A DNA stretch of 64,000 nt from Ignatzschineria ureiclastica (GCF_003121845.1 NZ_QEWQ01000004.1:412944-476943), one strand, 5' to 3'. Counted from the stretch's first letter, positions 36,801 to 45,296 are shown. The notes: generated from the letters alone by a model not told the origin. Numbers and translations are program-made.

Positions 36801-37631
36801 CTACTTTCCCCAAGCATCAGGATATTTATAACCAGCAAAACGCTCTTTTGCATAAGCTTTAAATTCATCCGAATTATAAGCTTCAGTCACATCTTTTAAC
36901 CAAGGCGCATCGACATCTTGAGTTTTCACCGCTGCCCAATTAATAAAGATGAAGCCAGGATCAGTGAAAAGTGCTTCAGAGAAAGGAATTTTTGAGCTTG
37001 CCGCATAGTTACCAGGAATCACCACAAAATCTACATCTTCCCGCACGCGCGGTAATTGAGGTGCTTCTAATTGTACTAACTCAATGGCATAAGGATTCTC
37101 GGCAATATCTGCTTTCGTTGCTTTCAGTGGATCAATGCCGTTTTTCAGTGTGATTAAGCCGGCATCTTGAAGCAACATCAAAGTACGAGAGAAGTTACTA
37201 GGATCATTGGCAACGGCAAATTTACTTCCCTTAGGTAAATTCTCTAAGCTATTTTTCTTACCACTATAAATCCCTAAAGGCCCTGTCGGGATTTGAAATA
37301 CCTCGGTTAAATCTAAATTATTCAATGTCTTGAAAGAGTTCAAATATGGCAGATGCTGAAAGGTATTAATCTCTAGTGAACCATCCGCTAATGCTCTATT
37401 GGGTAAGACGTAATCGGTAAAAACAACAAGCTCTACTTCATAGCCTTTTTTCTCTAATTGTGGCTTTACAGAATCAGTCACCATATCTGCAAAATCCCCG
37501 ACTGTTGTGCCGATACGGATTTTTTTCAAATCGTGAGAATCCGCCGTTTTATCCTCAGAATTACAAGCGGCTAAAATAGAAGTTGCACCGATTAATGCAA
37601 CTAAAAGACTTTTTTTAACGAGTTGTTTCAT
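36801..37631 (-). CDS. MetQ/NlpA-family substrate-binding lipoprotein (2)
   Basis: A 276-residue lipoprotein with signal and lipobox SILAAC (Cys22). NlpA-family features: IRIGTTVGDFADMVTDSVKPQLEKKGY, FTDYVLPNRALADGSLEINTFQHLPYLNSF and VANDPSNFSRTLMLLQ. It keeps the classical FQHLPYL motif, as in MetQ. It is 147 bp downstream of the third paralogue in the same direction, so the two may form one operon under the riboswitch-like leader at 38899-38935. It starts at ATG 37631 with AAGGAGAT upstream. Confidence 0.88.
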   Translation of the reverse strand: MKQLVKKSLLVALIGATSILAACNSEDKTADSHDLKKIRIGTTVGDFADMVTDSVKPQLEKKGYEVELVVFTDYVLPNRALADGSLEINTFQHLPYLNSFKTLNNLDLTEVFQIPTGPLGIYSGKKNSLENLPKGSKFAVANDPSNFSRTLMLLQDAGLITLKNGIDPLKATKADIAENPYAIELVQLEAPQLPRVREDVDFVVIPGNYAASSKIPFSEALFTDPGFIFINWAAVKTQDVDAPWLKDVTEAYNSDEFKAYAKERFAGYKYPDAWGK

Positions 37632-37778
37632 ATTATCTCCTTAAGATGATCTTCATTGATTATGAAGTCGATGTGAAATATCGGTATGTAGGTATCTTCT
37701 TAACTATATGTTCTTAAATATATTTTCTTGAATGCATACCATTAACTATATCTTATTGAATGTAACTTATTGAATCGA

Positions 37779-38648
37779 TTAACGATTATCTTGCGCCCAA
37801 GCTTCCGGCAATTGATAACCCTCAAAATGTTCAGCAGTATAGGCTTTGAGTTCATCTGAATTAAATGCCTCGGTAATCGCTTTTAACCACGGTGCATCAC
37901 GATCTTCAATACGCGCAGCTGACCAGTTAACAAAGGTAAAAGTCGGCTCTGTGAAGATCGCATTTTTAGGATCTAAACCCGCACTAATCGCAAAATTCCC
38001 ATTGATCGCTGAGAAATCGACATCTTGTAATGAACGTGGCAGTTGTCCGGCATCTAATGTAATAATCTCAATATTAAGGGGATTTTCAGCAATATCTTCG
38101 CGAGAAGCTGTCAGATAATTCGTATTCTCTTTCAACTTAATCCAACCTAAATGATCGAGAATCACAAGCACTCGCGCATAGTTAGAAGGATCATTCGGTG
38201 CAGAGACTTTCATTCCTTGATGCGCATCTTCTAAGCGTTTAGTTTTACCGGCATATAGTCCATAAGGAGCCGTTGGAATTTGAAAAACCTCTTCAATGGC
38301 TAAATTGTGTTGCGCCTTAAAAGCATCTAAATAGGGCTTATGTTGGAAGATATTAATATCTAAATCACCGTCAGCTAGTGCTAAATTAGGACGGATATAG
38401 TCGGCAAATTCAATGAGCTTGTAACTGTAACCTTGTTTCTCAAGCAGTGGGCCGACAACATCTCGCACCATTTGCCCGTTGACACCGACGGTAACACCGA
38501 TAACAATCTCTTTTTTATCAGTTGCTTGACCTATTTCACTATTTTTTTGTGTCTCATTACAACCCACAAGCACTAGAGCTGAGATCACAACTATAGTGAT
38601 TATTTTACCCAATGTGTGTTGATAAAATCGCTGAAAGTATTGCTTCAT
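37779..38648 (-). CDS. metQ: MetQ/NlpA-family substrate-binding lipoprotein (3)
   Basis: A 289-residue lipoprotein with a long signal sequence and lipobox LVLVGC (about Cys30). It has the family set: VIGVTVGVNGQMVRDVVGPLLEKQGY, FADYIRPNLALADGDLDINIFQHKPYLDAF and APNDPSNYARVLVIL. It starts at ATG 38648 with GAGGAGGAAT upstream. The 290-bp leader has a good promoter, a compact pseudoknot-like element and then an intrinsic terminator, arranged as in a transcription-terminating riboswitch. That arrangement supports methionine as the ligand. The ABC permease and ATPase are not in the window. Confidence 0.88.
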   Translation of the reverse strand: MKQYFQRFYQHTLGKIITIVVISALVLVGCNETQKNSEIGQATDKKEIVIGVTVGVNGQMVRDVVGPLLEKQGYSYKLIEFADYIRPNLALADGDLDINIFQHKPYLDAFKAQHNLAIEEVFQIPTAPYGLYAGKTKRLEDAHQGMKVSAPNDPSNYARVLVILDHLGWIKLKENTNYLTASREDIAENPLNIEIITLDAGQLPRSLQDVDFSAINGNFAISAGLDPKNAIFTEPTFTFVNWSAARIEDRDAPWLKAITEAFNSDELKAYTAEHFEGYQLPEAWAQDNR

Positions 38649-38814
38649 TAAAATTCCTCCTCGTCCTATGAGATGTTGGTCTACTACCTGACATCATCGA
38701 TAAAATTGTTATCCGAATATATTGTTCGTATATAGCTATTTGAATCCAACTATTCGAATGGCTATTTCAGATGCACTTTTCAGATAGACCTAAATAATTC
38801 ATTACCAAAAAGAC

Positions 38815-38844
38815 ACAAAAAAACCCGCAACATCTGTTACGGGT
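38815..38844 (-). terminator. Terminator in the metQ leader
   Basis: On the minus strand ACCCGTAACA pairs with TGTTGCGGGT (inner pairs partly open), followed by T7. It lies between the pseudoknot element and the metQ start, so it may be the expression platform. Alternatively it only ends upstream transcription. Confidence 0.75.
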
Positions 38845-38898
38845 CATCTATTCGGATAGAAGAGATAGTCTAATGACTCTACTCTCTATATCACGCTT

Positions 38899-38935
38899 TA
38901 GCTGTTGTGCCCGCAAGCTGTATCAAATCGGCAAG
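38899..38935 (-). promoter_or_regulatory. Putative SAM-II/SAM-V-like riboswitch aptamer
   Basis: On the minus strand TGCC (38933-38930) pairs with GGCA (38911-38908), and GCTT (38918-38915) pairs with AAGC (38898-38895). This interleaving is an H-type pseudoknot. The loops contain GATTTG after the first strand, TTGC before the return of stem 1, and AGCTAAA before the return of stem 2, as in SAM-II and SAM-V aptamers. The predicted transcript begins 1-3 nt before it. It precedes a terminator and a methionine-binding lipoprotein gene. The stems are short, so confidence is limited. Confidence 0.42.
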
Positions 38936-38939
38936 TTCT

Positions 38940-38968
38940 ATTTAAGCGCTTATTATGAGAGGTGTCAA
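38940..38968 (-). promoter_or_regulatory. Sigma-70 promoter of the metQ leader
   Basis: A perfect -35 TTGACA (38968-38963), a 17-nt spacer and -10 TTAAAT (38945-38940). The start is predicted near 38934, at the first base of the putative aptamer. Confidence 0.6.
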
Positions 38969-39048
38969 ATTTTTCTCTCAAGCCTCAAACAATTTATAAC
39001 ACTTCATTCCCATTTATAAATTTGTATTCATACACGAATAGACGCTTA

Positions 39049-39759
39049 TTAGAAGTCCCAACTACGCTTACGGCGTGTTTTCGCAAAAAGACGAGGTAGG
39101 ATCGCTGATCCTAGAATAATACCACCTAATAGAATTAAGGCACCCACCGTCCACTCATTACTCCGATTCGCATCTTGTAAACGGGTGTTTTCCTGTTTTA
39201 AACGGGTAATTTCAACCTTTTGCACATGATCTTGTTTATTGAGCTCCTCATTCTTTTGAGCTAATTCCATCTCATGAGAATAGAGCTTTTTGAGTTCAAC
39301 AATCTCCAATTTTAGCGCCTCATTTTCAGCCGTTAAAATTTCAACTTCTGAAGCCATAGCATTTTTTTCATCATTGAGCTTTTGGATATTGCTCTCTTCT
39401 TGTTGCTTCAATCGCTCAATTTCAGCCTCTAACGACTCATTTTCTTTAAGAAGTGGTTCGTAACGGGCTTTCGCCTCTTCAATATAATTACGGGCACTAG
39501 GTTCATCCATCAGAAATTGACTGTGAATCCACCCAGTACGATTACCATCGTAACGAATTTGTACATAACCGTTTCGCGTAGCGAGCTTCTCTACAGGTTC
39601 TCCGGCATTAATCATCTTAGTAATTCGATAGTTATCCCCTGAACCTGCTCGAACCGGCGCTTGTAGCTTATCACTAATATAGAGCTGTTCCGCAGAAGCT
39701 AAAGCGAAGCAACTTGTTAAAAGAGCGAGGGTAAGTAGTCGTTTAGAAGCTTTCATCAT
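39049..39759 (-). CDS. YgiM-type SH3 and membrane-anchor protein (TIGR04211)
   Basis: A 236-residue protein: signal peptide (about 1-24, ending FALASA), a bacterial SH3 domain (about 25-92, APVRAGSGDNYRITKMINAG and GWIHSQFL), a long Glu/Lys-rich coiled coil (about 93-205), one C-terminal membrane helix (VGALILLGGIILGSAILPRL) and a basic tail KTRRKRSWDF. This is the exact layout of the TIGR04211/YgiM family, thought to sit in the periplasm bound to the inner membrane. It starts at ATG 39759 with AGGATCC upstream. The function is not defined in any species I know. Confidence 0.9.
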   Translation of the reverse strand: MMKASKRLLTLALLTSCFALASAEQLYISDKLQAPVRAGSGDNYRITKMINAGEPVEKLATRNGYVQIRYDGNRTGWIHSQFLMDEPSARNYIEEAKARYEPLLKENESLEAEIERLKQQEESNIQKLNDEKNAMASEVEILTAENEALKLEIVELKKLYSHEMELAQKNEELNKQDHVQKVEITRLKQENTRLQDANRSNEWTVGALILLGGIILGSAILPRLFAKTRRKRSWDF

Positions 39760-39979
39760 AATGAGGATCCTATCTCTAATCTGTATCTATATCGAATTTA
39801 CAAGGGGGTTATTATACCTGAAAAATGTGAATTTTTTTGAAAGGTTTCTCGAAAATGGGTTCAATCCGTAATAACACTGATGATCATAACGTTATTAGCA
39901 ATAACATCTAAAATAGTTCTAATAACCTCATCAACCACTTATTGAAGATTTAATGTTAAAATAAGATTCGTCAGTTTGT

Positions 39980-39998
39980 TATTGAATAACATTCAATA
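39980..39998. promoter_or_regulatory. Palindrome upstream of the SDR gene
   Basis: TATTGAAT-AAC-ATTCAATA is an 8-3-8 perfect inverted repeat about 32 bp before the start codon, a place where a repressor could act. The sequence alone does not name the regulator. Confidence 0.35.
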
Positions 39999-40029
39999 GC
40001 ATTAATAGAACAGCCAACTAGGAGAGATT

Positions 40030-40749
40030 ATGAAAGTCTATATTATTACAGGGGCATCGAAAGGTATTGGTAATAGCTTAGCTTCAATATTAGAAGCGGA
40101 AGGACATAAAGTTTTACGAGTTGCTCGAACTAATCCTGCAGGTTTTTCTAATCTGATGACAATGGATATTACAGCACCGGAAGCCACATTACGCATTATG
40201 GAATGGCTAACGCCGCTCTTACCGTTAGCAAGTGAAGTAACGCTCATTAACAATGCCGGCGTTATCGAACCCATTCAAAAAATCGGGGCGTTAAACACCA
40301 ATGCTATTCATAAAGCGATTGCGATTAATGTGACTGCACCGATTGAACTGAGCAATGCCTTTGTAGCACTGACACAATCACTTCCTATCACTAAACGTAT
40401 TATCAATATCTCCTCTGGTGCAGGTCGTCATGTTTACGAAGGTTGGTCAATTTATTGCACGACCAAAGCCGCCATCGATCACTTTAGTCGGGCACTCTAT
40501 CTTGAGCAACAATCTATGGAATACCCTATTGCGGTTACGGCATTAGCCCCCGGAGTCATTGATACCGATATGCAAAAAGAGATTCGAGGAAGCGAGCAAT
40601 CCGCATTCCCAAGTGTTGCGCGTTTTATTGAGATGAAAGAGAGTGGCACTCTACTCACACCCCACGAATGCGCTGAAAAAATCATTGCGTATATACAGCG
40701 CCCTACCATGCTGTCGGATGATCCTATTACAGATATCAGAGATATGTAA
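40030..40749 (+). CDS. Classical short-chain dehydrogenase/reductase
   Basis: A 239-residue SDR with all classical motifs: TGASKGIG (cofactor loop), INNAG, catalytic Ser in ISSGAG and YCTTK (Tyr and Lys), and ALAPGVIDTDM. The type resembles the sepiapterin/benzil reductase-like group (YueD), probably NADPH-dependent. The substrate is unknown. It starts at ATG 40030 with AGGAGAG upstream, and has a palindrome in the promoter region. Confidence 0.88.
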   Translation: MKVYIITGASKGIGNSLASILEAEGHKVLRVARTNPAGFSNLMTMDITAPEATLRIMEWLTPLLPLASEVTLINNAGVIEPIQKIGALNTNAIHKAIAINVTAPIELSNAFVALTQSLPITKRIINISSGAGRHVYEGWSIYCTTKAAIDHFSRALYLEQQSMEYPIAVTALAPGVIDTDMQKEIRGSEQSAFPSVARFIEMKESGTLLTPHECAEKIIAYIQRPTMLSDDPITDIRDM

Positions 40750-40917
40750 CTCCCTATTTCTAAGGGAAACTCTCAATATCGCCTATTATTTCTACAATTT
40801 TGAGTAAGAAAAAGGGTTGTAATTTTACCAAAATAGATTATCATCTTTCTCTGTAGCAACGGTCTGTCAGCAACGATCTTTTCAAACTGAAATAAAGAAA
40901 CGATACGCAATAATTTC

Positions 40918-40945
40918 TTGACAAGATTTGATAGTACTGTATAAT
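40918..40945 (+). promoter_or_regulatory. Promoter of tRNA-Leu
   Basis: TTGACA (40918-40923), a 16-nt spacer and a perfect TATAAT (40940-40945), 13 nt before the tRNA. Confidence 0.85.
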
Positions 40946-40958
40946 CTACATCTCAAAT

Positions 40959-41042
40959 GCGAGCGTGGCGAAATTGGTATACGCGCTAGACTTAGGATCT
41001 AGTGGTTCATCCGTGAGAGTTCGAGTCTCTCCGCTCGCACCA
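40959..41042 (+). tRNA. tRNA-Leu (anticodon UAG)
   Basis: The sequence folds as a type II tRNA. The acceptor stem GCGAGCG pairs with CGCTCGC, followed by A and encoded CCA (41040-41042). The anticodon loop CTTAGGA gives UAG, flanked by the stem CTAGA/TCTAG. The long variable arm (TGGTTCATCCG) and T-loop GTTCGAGTC are present. It has its own promoter and terminator. Confidence 0.97.
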
Positions 41043-41081
41043 TATTTAGTTATGGTGATTAGATCACCTTAATAAGATTTA

Positions 41082-41108
41082 AAAGGTGCTTACATAGCAC
41101 CTTTTTTT
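41082..41108 (+). terminator. Intrinsic terminator after tRNA-Leu
   Basis: The stem AAAGGTGCT / AGCACCTTT with a 5-nt loop is followed by a T run. Confidence 0.9.
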
Positions 41109-41285
41109 ATATTTAAATTTTTAGTAATTCTAGATAGTTCTAGTTATATAGCAAAATAGTTTAATCAAAGCGTTTAAATTTAGTTAAAATAACCAAGGTT
41201 TACATTAGGTTAAATTCAAATTTTTCGTTTAGATTTGATTTATTGATTTAATTTTCAGATTCAACTTAACAGTCAGGTATAAGAT

Positions 41286-42584
41286 ATGTCAGTAGAAACA
41301 TTAGAAGGCCTCAAACGCCGTGTAGTGATTGAACTTGATGAGCAAGAGATCAACAAAGATATTGAGAATCGTCTCAAGGATCTTGCTCGCCGCGTCCGTG
41401 TTGATGGATTCCGCCCTGGGAAAGTACCAGTTAAAGTCGTTCGCAGCATGCATGGTGCAGAAGTTGAGAACGAAGTCATTGGCGAAGCTATTGGCAAAAA
41501 ATACCAAGCAATCATCGCTGAAAACAAGCTCTCTCCAGCAGGTCAACCTGTTGTAGATATGCCAAATCCAGAGAACAAATTTTCGTTCACTGCAGAATTT
41601 GAAGTGATGCCAGAAGTGAAACTTGATCATCTTGACAAGTTAGAAGCTGTGAAATTTGAAGCAGAAGTTACGGATGCTGATCTTGAGAACATGCTTAAAA
41701 CACTTCAAAAACAGAGCCAAACTTGGAAAGAAACAGAAGCTGCATCTAAACTTGAAGATCGCGTAACCATCAACTTTGTAGGTCGTGTTGATGGTGAAGT
41801 ATTTGAAGGTGGCTCTGCAAATGATACTCCGCTTCTCCTTGGTTCTAACACAATGATCCCTGGTTTTGAAGATCAAATCGTGGGTATGAAAAAAGGCGAT
41901 ATCAAAACGATTAAAGTCACCTTCCCTATGGACTATCAATCAGAAGAGTTAGCGGGTAAAGAAGCTGAATTTGATATTGAAGTCAATAAAGTAGAAGAAG
42001 GTCAATTACCTGAAATTGATGCTGCATTTGCAGAACGTTTCGGCATTGAAAATGGCGATGTTGAAAAACTTCGTTCAGAGCTTCGCAAAAATATGGAGCG
42101 TGAATTAAATAACGTAATTCATAATCGCTTTAAAGCTTCTATTCTTGAATCTCTCGAGAAAAATCATGAAGTAGAAGTGCCTGAAGCATTAGTCATCGCT
42201 GAAGCACAATCAATGGCACAACAATCAAACTTCCCACAACCAAAAACACGTGAAGAAGCTGATCAGTTAATGGGCTTAATCCAACAAATTTTCGCAAAAC
42301 AAGCTGAACAAAAAGTACGCTTAAGTCTTCTTGTAAGCCAATTTATCGAAGATAGCCAAATGAAACCTGATGAAGCATATGTTGATAAGCGTTTAGAACT
42401 CATCGCTTCAACCTATGAAGATCCAGCTGAAGTGATCGAACACTTCAAAAAAGATAAGAACAGTATGCAAAATATCCGCAATATCGCACTTGAAGATCAA
42501 GTAGTTGATCTTTTAGCTGAAAAAGCGGCAGTTGTTACTGAAAAGAAAACTTTCGATGAGCTTATGAATCAAGCGCAAAGATAG
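41286..42584 (+). CDS. tig: Trigger factor
   Basis: The 432-residue ribosome-bound chaperone and prolyl isomerase. The N-terminal ribosome-binding domain contains the signature VDGFRPGKVP, the middle FKBP-like domain spans about residues 150-245 (DRVTINFVGRVDGEVFEGG, IPGFEDQIVGMKKGD), and the helical C-terminal domain follows. It starts at ATG 41286 with CAGG upstream. In most gammaproteobacteria clpP, clpX and lon follow tig; here the next gene is rpsU, after a terminator-like hairpin. Confidence 0.98.
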   Translation: MSVETLEGLKRRVVIELDEQEINKDIENRLKDLARRVRVDGFRPGKVPVKVVRSMHGAEVENEVIGEAIGKKYQAIIAENKLSPAGQPVVDMPNPENKFSFTAEFEVMPEVKLDHLDKLEAVKFEAEVTDADLENMLKTLQKQSQTWKETEAASKLEDRVTINFVGRVDGEVFEGGSANDTPLLLGSNTMIPGFEDQIVGMKKGDIKTIKVTFPMDYQSEELAGKEAEFDIEVNKVEEGQLPEIDAAFAERFGIENGDVEKLRSELRKNMERELNNVIHNRFKASILESLEKNHEVEVPEALVIAEAQSMAQQSNFPQPKTREEADQLMGLIQQIFAKQAEQKVRLSLLVSQFIEDSQMKPDEAYVDKRLELIASTYEDPAEVIEHFKKDKNSMQNIRNIALEDQVVDLLAEKAAVVTEKKTFDELMNQAQR

Positions 42585-42664
42585 TCAAAAGTATTCATGA
42601 AGTAGCCTCTATCCTTGATTCTTCATTGAAATCTCAAATGATTTAGGCTACACTAGTGAATTGG

Positions 42665-42712
42665 TGCTCTTCTTAAAGCCTGATTATCATACTTTAATAA
42701 GAGCAATTTTTA
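42665..42712 (+). terminator. Intrinsic terminator after tig
   Basis: TGCTCTTCTTAAAG pairs with CTTTAATAAGAGCA (one mismatch), followed by T5. It separates tig from rpsU. Confidence 0.75.
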
Positions 42713-42743
42713 TTTAAACTTTATTAAATTGGGGTGATGTTCA

Positions 42744-42959
42744 ATGCCTTCCGTCAAAATTCGTGAGAATGAACCATTTGACGTTGCTATGCGTCGTTTT
42801 AGACGGTCTTGCGAGAAAGCAGGTATCGTATCTGAGGTGCGTGCACGTGAGTACTATGAAAAACCGACAACTGAAAGAAAGCGTAAGAAGGCTGCGGCTC
42901 AAAAGCGTCATTATAAACGTATAATGCGCGAATCGAACCGTAGAATCCGTTACTACTAA
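42744..42959 (+). CDS. rpsU: 30S ribosomal protein S21
   Basis: The 71-residue S21, with the family start [20 protein letters not shown] and the very basic end [20 protein letters not shown]. It takes part in translation initiation on the small subunit. It starts at ATG 42744 with GGGGTGAT upstream. It is not followed by dnaG and rpoD, as it is in E. coli; its own terminator ends the unit. Confidence 0.98.
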   Translation: MPSVKIRENEPFDVAMRRFRRSCEKAGIVSEVRAREYYEKPTTERKRKKAAAQKRHYKRIMRESNRRIRYY

Positions 42960-43021
42960 TCGTTGTTTAGTTTACTAAGTATTTAGTACATTAATAAGCT
43001 ACTCAATGTGAGTAACATTAA

Positions 43022-43050
43022 AAGCCCTAGATTTCGATCTAGGGTTTTTT
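43022..43050 (+). terminator. Intrinsic terminator after rpsU
   Basis: The stem AAGCCCTAGAT with TTCG loop and ATCTAGGG is followed by T6. Confidence 0.92.
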
Positions 43051-43143
43051 ATCATTTCGGGATTTAACTATAGCTAGTTTTGGCAAAATAAACTCGATAT
43101 GAGTAATATGGTAGAATGTTAGTGATATATAAGAGGTTTAATC

Positions 43144-43296
43144 ATGAAGAAAAAGATCTTAATCCCCACAACAATCATCTTATTCACCTTGATCATCGCC
43201 GGTTGCGCTTCTAGTAGTCCAAGTATGCATTATCGCAATGACTACTCTAATCAAGTCTATGGTCGCCTTAGCTTTGGCTATAATCTTGGTAACTAG
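43144..43296 (+). CDS. Tiny lipoprotein of unknown function
   Basis: A 50-residue protein: MKKKILIPTTIILFTLIIAG with lipobox LIIAGC, then a 30-residue tail of Ser, Tyr, Asn and Gly ending YGRLSFGYNLGN. The start is ATG 43144, with AGAGG 7 nt upstream and a TAG stop at 43294-43296. The signal and lipobox are convincing enough to call a real gene, though it is short. Similar tiny lipoproteins with Ser/Tyr-rich tails exist in other gammaproteobacteria. I do not recognise a function. Confidence 0.65.
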   Translation: MKKKILIPTTIILFTLIIAGCASSSPSMHYRNDYSNQVYGRLSFGYNLGN

Positions 43297-43324
43297 CATA
43301 CTAATACATTATGTAAATGTCATT

Positions 43325-43768
43325 CTACCTAGTTACTTGCCCGCTATCGGTGGGGAGCGTAATTACTGCATTAGTCACCTTTATGGTTGAAACTAATTTG
43401 CCTGTGGTCCCGGAATAGACGTTCACATCCCAAACATGAGTCCGCTTACCACGATGCTGTAATGTCGCTTTAGCTATCACTCGATCCCCTACTCTTGCCG
43501 ATGATATATGGCTTGCGCTGATTTGCATACCGACACAACCGAGCTCAGCAGGTAAAATCGCATACGATCCGATACCCCCAATGGTTTCAGCTAAAGCAAT
43601 CGTTGCCCCACCATGTAGATATCCCATTGTCTGTTGATGTTTTTCAGTCACCGGCATGATCGCTTCCGCATAATCAGCCTCTAATTGTAGAATTTCAATC
43701 TCTAATGTCTTTAAAAGATTCATTCCTTGATAGCGATTAATCGCCGTAACCGTTCTTTCACCTTTCAT
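43325..43768 (-). CDS. Hotdog-fold acyl-CoA thioesterase (PaaI/YdiI-like)
   Basis: A 147-residue hotdog thioesterase. The diagnostic motif is LHGGATIALAETIGG, close to HGGAS-x-x-LAE of E. coli YdiI/MenI (Glu as catalytic base), followed by the ISASHISSARVGDRVIAKA beta-strand part. It hydrolyses CoA thioesters, possibly 1,4-dihydroxynaphthoyl-CoA in menaquinone synthesis; no men gene is near. It starts at ATG 43768 with GAGGAG upstream. A 21-bp fragment of the MITE end lies in its promoter region. Confidence 0.88.
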   Translation of the reverse strand: MKGERTVTAINRYQGMNLLKTLEIEILQLEADYAEAIMPVTEKHQQTMGYLHGGATIALAETIGGIGSYAILPAELGCVGMQISASHISSARVGDRVIAKATLQHRGKRTHVWDVNVYSGTTGKLVSTIKVTNAVITLPTDSGQVTR

Positions 43769-43792
43769 AAACTCCTCTCCATTATTATATTG

Positions 43793-43813
43793 TATCGGTT
43801 CAAAATAAGCTTA
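43793..43813 (-). repeat. MITE end fragment
   Basis: TATCGGTTCAAAATAAGCTT equals the inverted right end of the dispersed element, without the remainder. It is either a solo end left by deletion or a chance match; the 20-nt identity favours a remnant. Confidence 0.6.
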
Positions 43814-43990
43814 TCTCAATGCTAAGCACTATCTATTATCGATTTTCTATTTCACTAATAAGATTGACTTTATTTTGCAAAATATCGGCAAAAACTAATA
43901 AATAGTTACGATGATAGTGCTTTATGATGCGGTTTTACGCTACAATAGCAAGAATCATCTCATTTATCCTCGAAAAAGGAAAGAATCACT

Positions 43991-44677
43991 ATGAATATCC
44001 AAATTTGGTCTGATTTCTCTTGCCCCTTTTGTTATATCGGCAAGCATAATCTAGAACAGGCAATCATGCTTCTCTCCGAAGATGAAATGGCGCAAATCAA
44101 AATTCAATACCGCAGTTTTGAATTAGCACCTGATGCACCTCTTTTTACGGATCAAACACTCGCGGAAGTATTAGCTGAACGTTACCAAACAACTGTAGAA
44201 AAAGCAAAAGAGCTAACGGTGAACTCTGCTGGTATGGCAGCAACTGTAGGATTAACGATTAATAATGATAAAATCATTCCTACCAATACTTTCTTAGCGC
44301 ACCAACTGTTGCATTATGTTGCAAACAAAGCACCGAGTAAGATTAAAGCTTGTGCCGATTTGCTCTTTAAAGGCTATTTTCAAGATGGCATTAATTTAAG
44401 TGATATCGTTGCACTGATTGAAATCGCCGATAAACTTAAACTCGATCTGACGGATGTTAAAAAAGCATTAGATGATGAGGTTTACGTCAATGCGGTACGC
44501 GATGATGAAGCCATTGCTCACCGAATTAATATTCAAAGCGTTCCTTTCTTTGTCATTGACAATGAAGTCGCAATACAAGGCGCACAAAAAGTGGAGGACT
44601 TTCACCAATTTTTAGTGGAATATCTCAAGGAACAAAATAAACAAGGTCATGAAAATACCCCTACGCAGGATGCATAA
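43991..44677 (+). CDS. DsbA-family oxidoreductase, FrnE-like
   Basis: A 228-residue thioredoxin-fold protein with the active site DFSCPFCYIG at the N-terminus (CxxC), a large helical insertion, and the cis-Pro loop IQSVPFFVID. This is the cytoplasmic FrnE/2-hydroxychromene isomerase-like group: no signal peptide is present. Relatives act as disulfide isomerases in oxidative stress. It starts at ATG 43991 with AAGGAAAG upstream. The following small membrane protein lies 31 bp downstream and may be co-transcribed. Confidence 0.9.
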   Translation: MNIQIWSDFSCPFCYIGKHNLEQAIMLLSEDEMAQIKIQYRSFELAPDAPLFTDQTLAEVLAERYQTTVEKAKELTVNSAGMAATVGLTINNDKIIPTNTFLAHQLLHYVANKAPSKIKACADLLFKGYFQDGINLSDIVALIEIADKLKLDLTDVKKALDDEVYVNAVRDDEAIAHRINIQSVPFFVIDNEVAIQGAQKVEDFHQFLVEYLKEQNKQGHENTPTQDA

Positions 44678-44708
44678 TTTTTTCTTTTATTATTGATAGG
44701 AGTTTACT

Positions 44709-45098
44709 ATGTCTATGGAATTACTGATTGTCGTAGGTTTTTTTGCTATTGCTGTCATCGGTTATATTGTCTCTCTCTTCTTTTTATCAAAAGAGGGGGT
44801 CAAAAAGTTATGGATGAGCTTATTACTTATTGCATTTGTGATAATGCTTGTATCACTCATTGTGATTCGTTTTGATACTTCAGGATTTTTAGCAGATCCA
44901 AAATTAATGTCTGAATTCTACTTTGCTTATTTCGTCATTGTAGCGCTCATTGTACTCGGCATTGTCAATATTTGGGCTTTCAAAAAAGTGATCTGGCGTG
45001 TCTTAACAGGCAAACCCCTCAATTTTGAAACACCTGAAGAACTTAGAGAGCGCGAAGCAGAGAAAGCTGAAGCTAAGCAAGCTAAAGAGCACAAATAA
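44709..45098 (+). CDS. Small membrane protein of unknown function
   Basis: A 129-residue protein with three hydrophobic helices (about 4-24, 35-57 and 75-95) and a charged C-terminal tail rich in Glu, Ala and Lys (EELREREAEKAEAKQAKE). I do not recognise a family. It starts at ATG 44709 with AGGAG upstream. It follows the FrnE-like gene closely and ends at a strong terminator, so the two probably form an operon. Confidence 0.75.
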   Translation: MSMELLIVVGFFAIAVIGYIVSLFFLSKEGVKKLWMSLLLIAFVIMLVSLIVIRFDTSGFLADPKLMSEFYFAYFVIVALIVLGIVNIWAFKKVIWRVLTGKPLNFETPEELREREAEKAEAKQAKEHK

Positions 45099-45165
45099 GC
45101 ATTGTTATAGTAAGTATTATTAAATAAGTGCCGTTTATATTCTGGTTACTCTTTGATTCATAATG

Positions 45166-45194
45166 AAATCCCCATTTTTAATGGGGATTTTTAT
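45166..45194 (+). terminator. Intrinsic terminator
   Basis: The 11-bp stem AAATCCCCATT / AATGGGGATTT with a 3-nt loop and a T tail ends the FrnE-like operon. Confidence 0.92.
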
Positions 45195-45296
45195 ATGAAC
45201 CTATTGAAATCAAATTGCGCAGCTTGAGTGGTTTTATAGAACAACCTATAATACGTTCTTAATCAATCATGCAATATCACCTGTATAAGGAGTTTC

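Noticed and set aside
38881-39000. SAM-I (S-box) riboswitch
   Set aside because: The GGAGGGA and four-way-junction signatures are missing; the interleaved stems fit a small pseudoknot instead.
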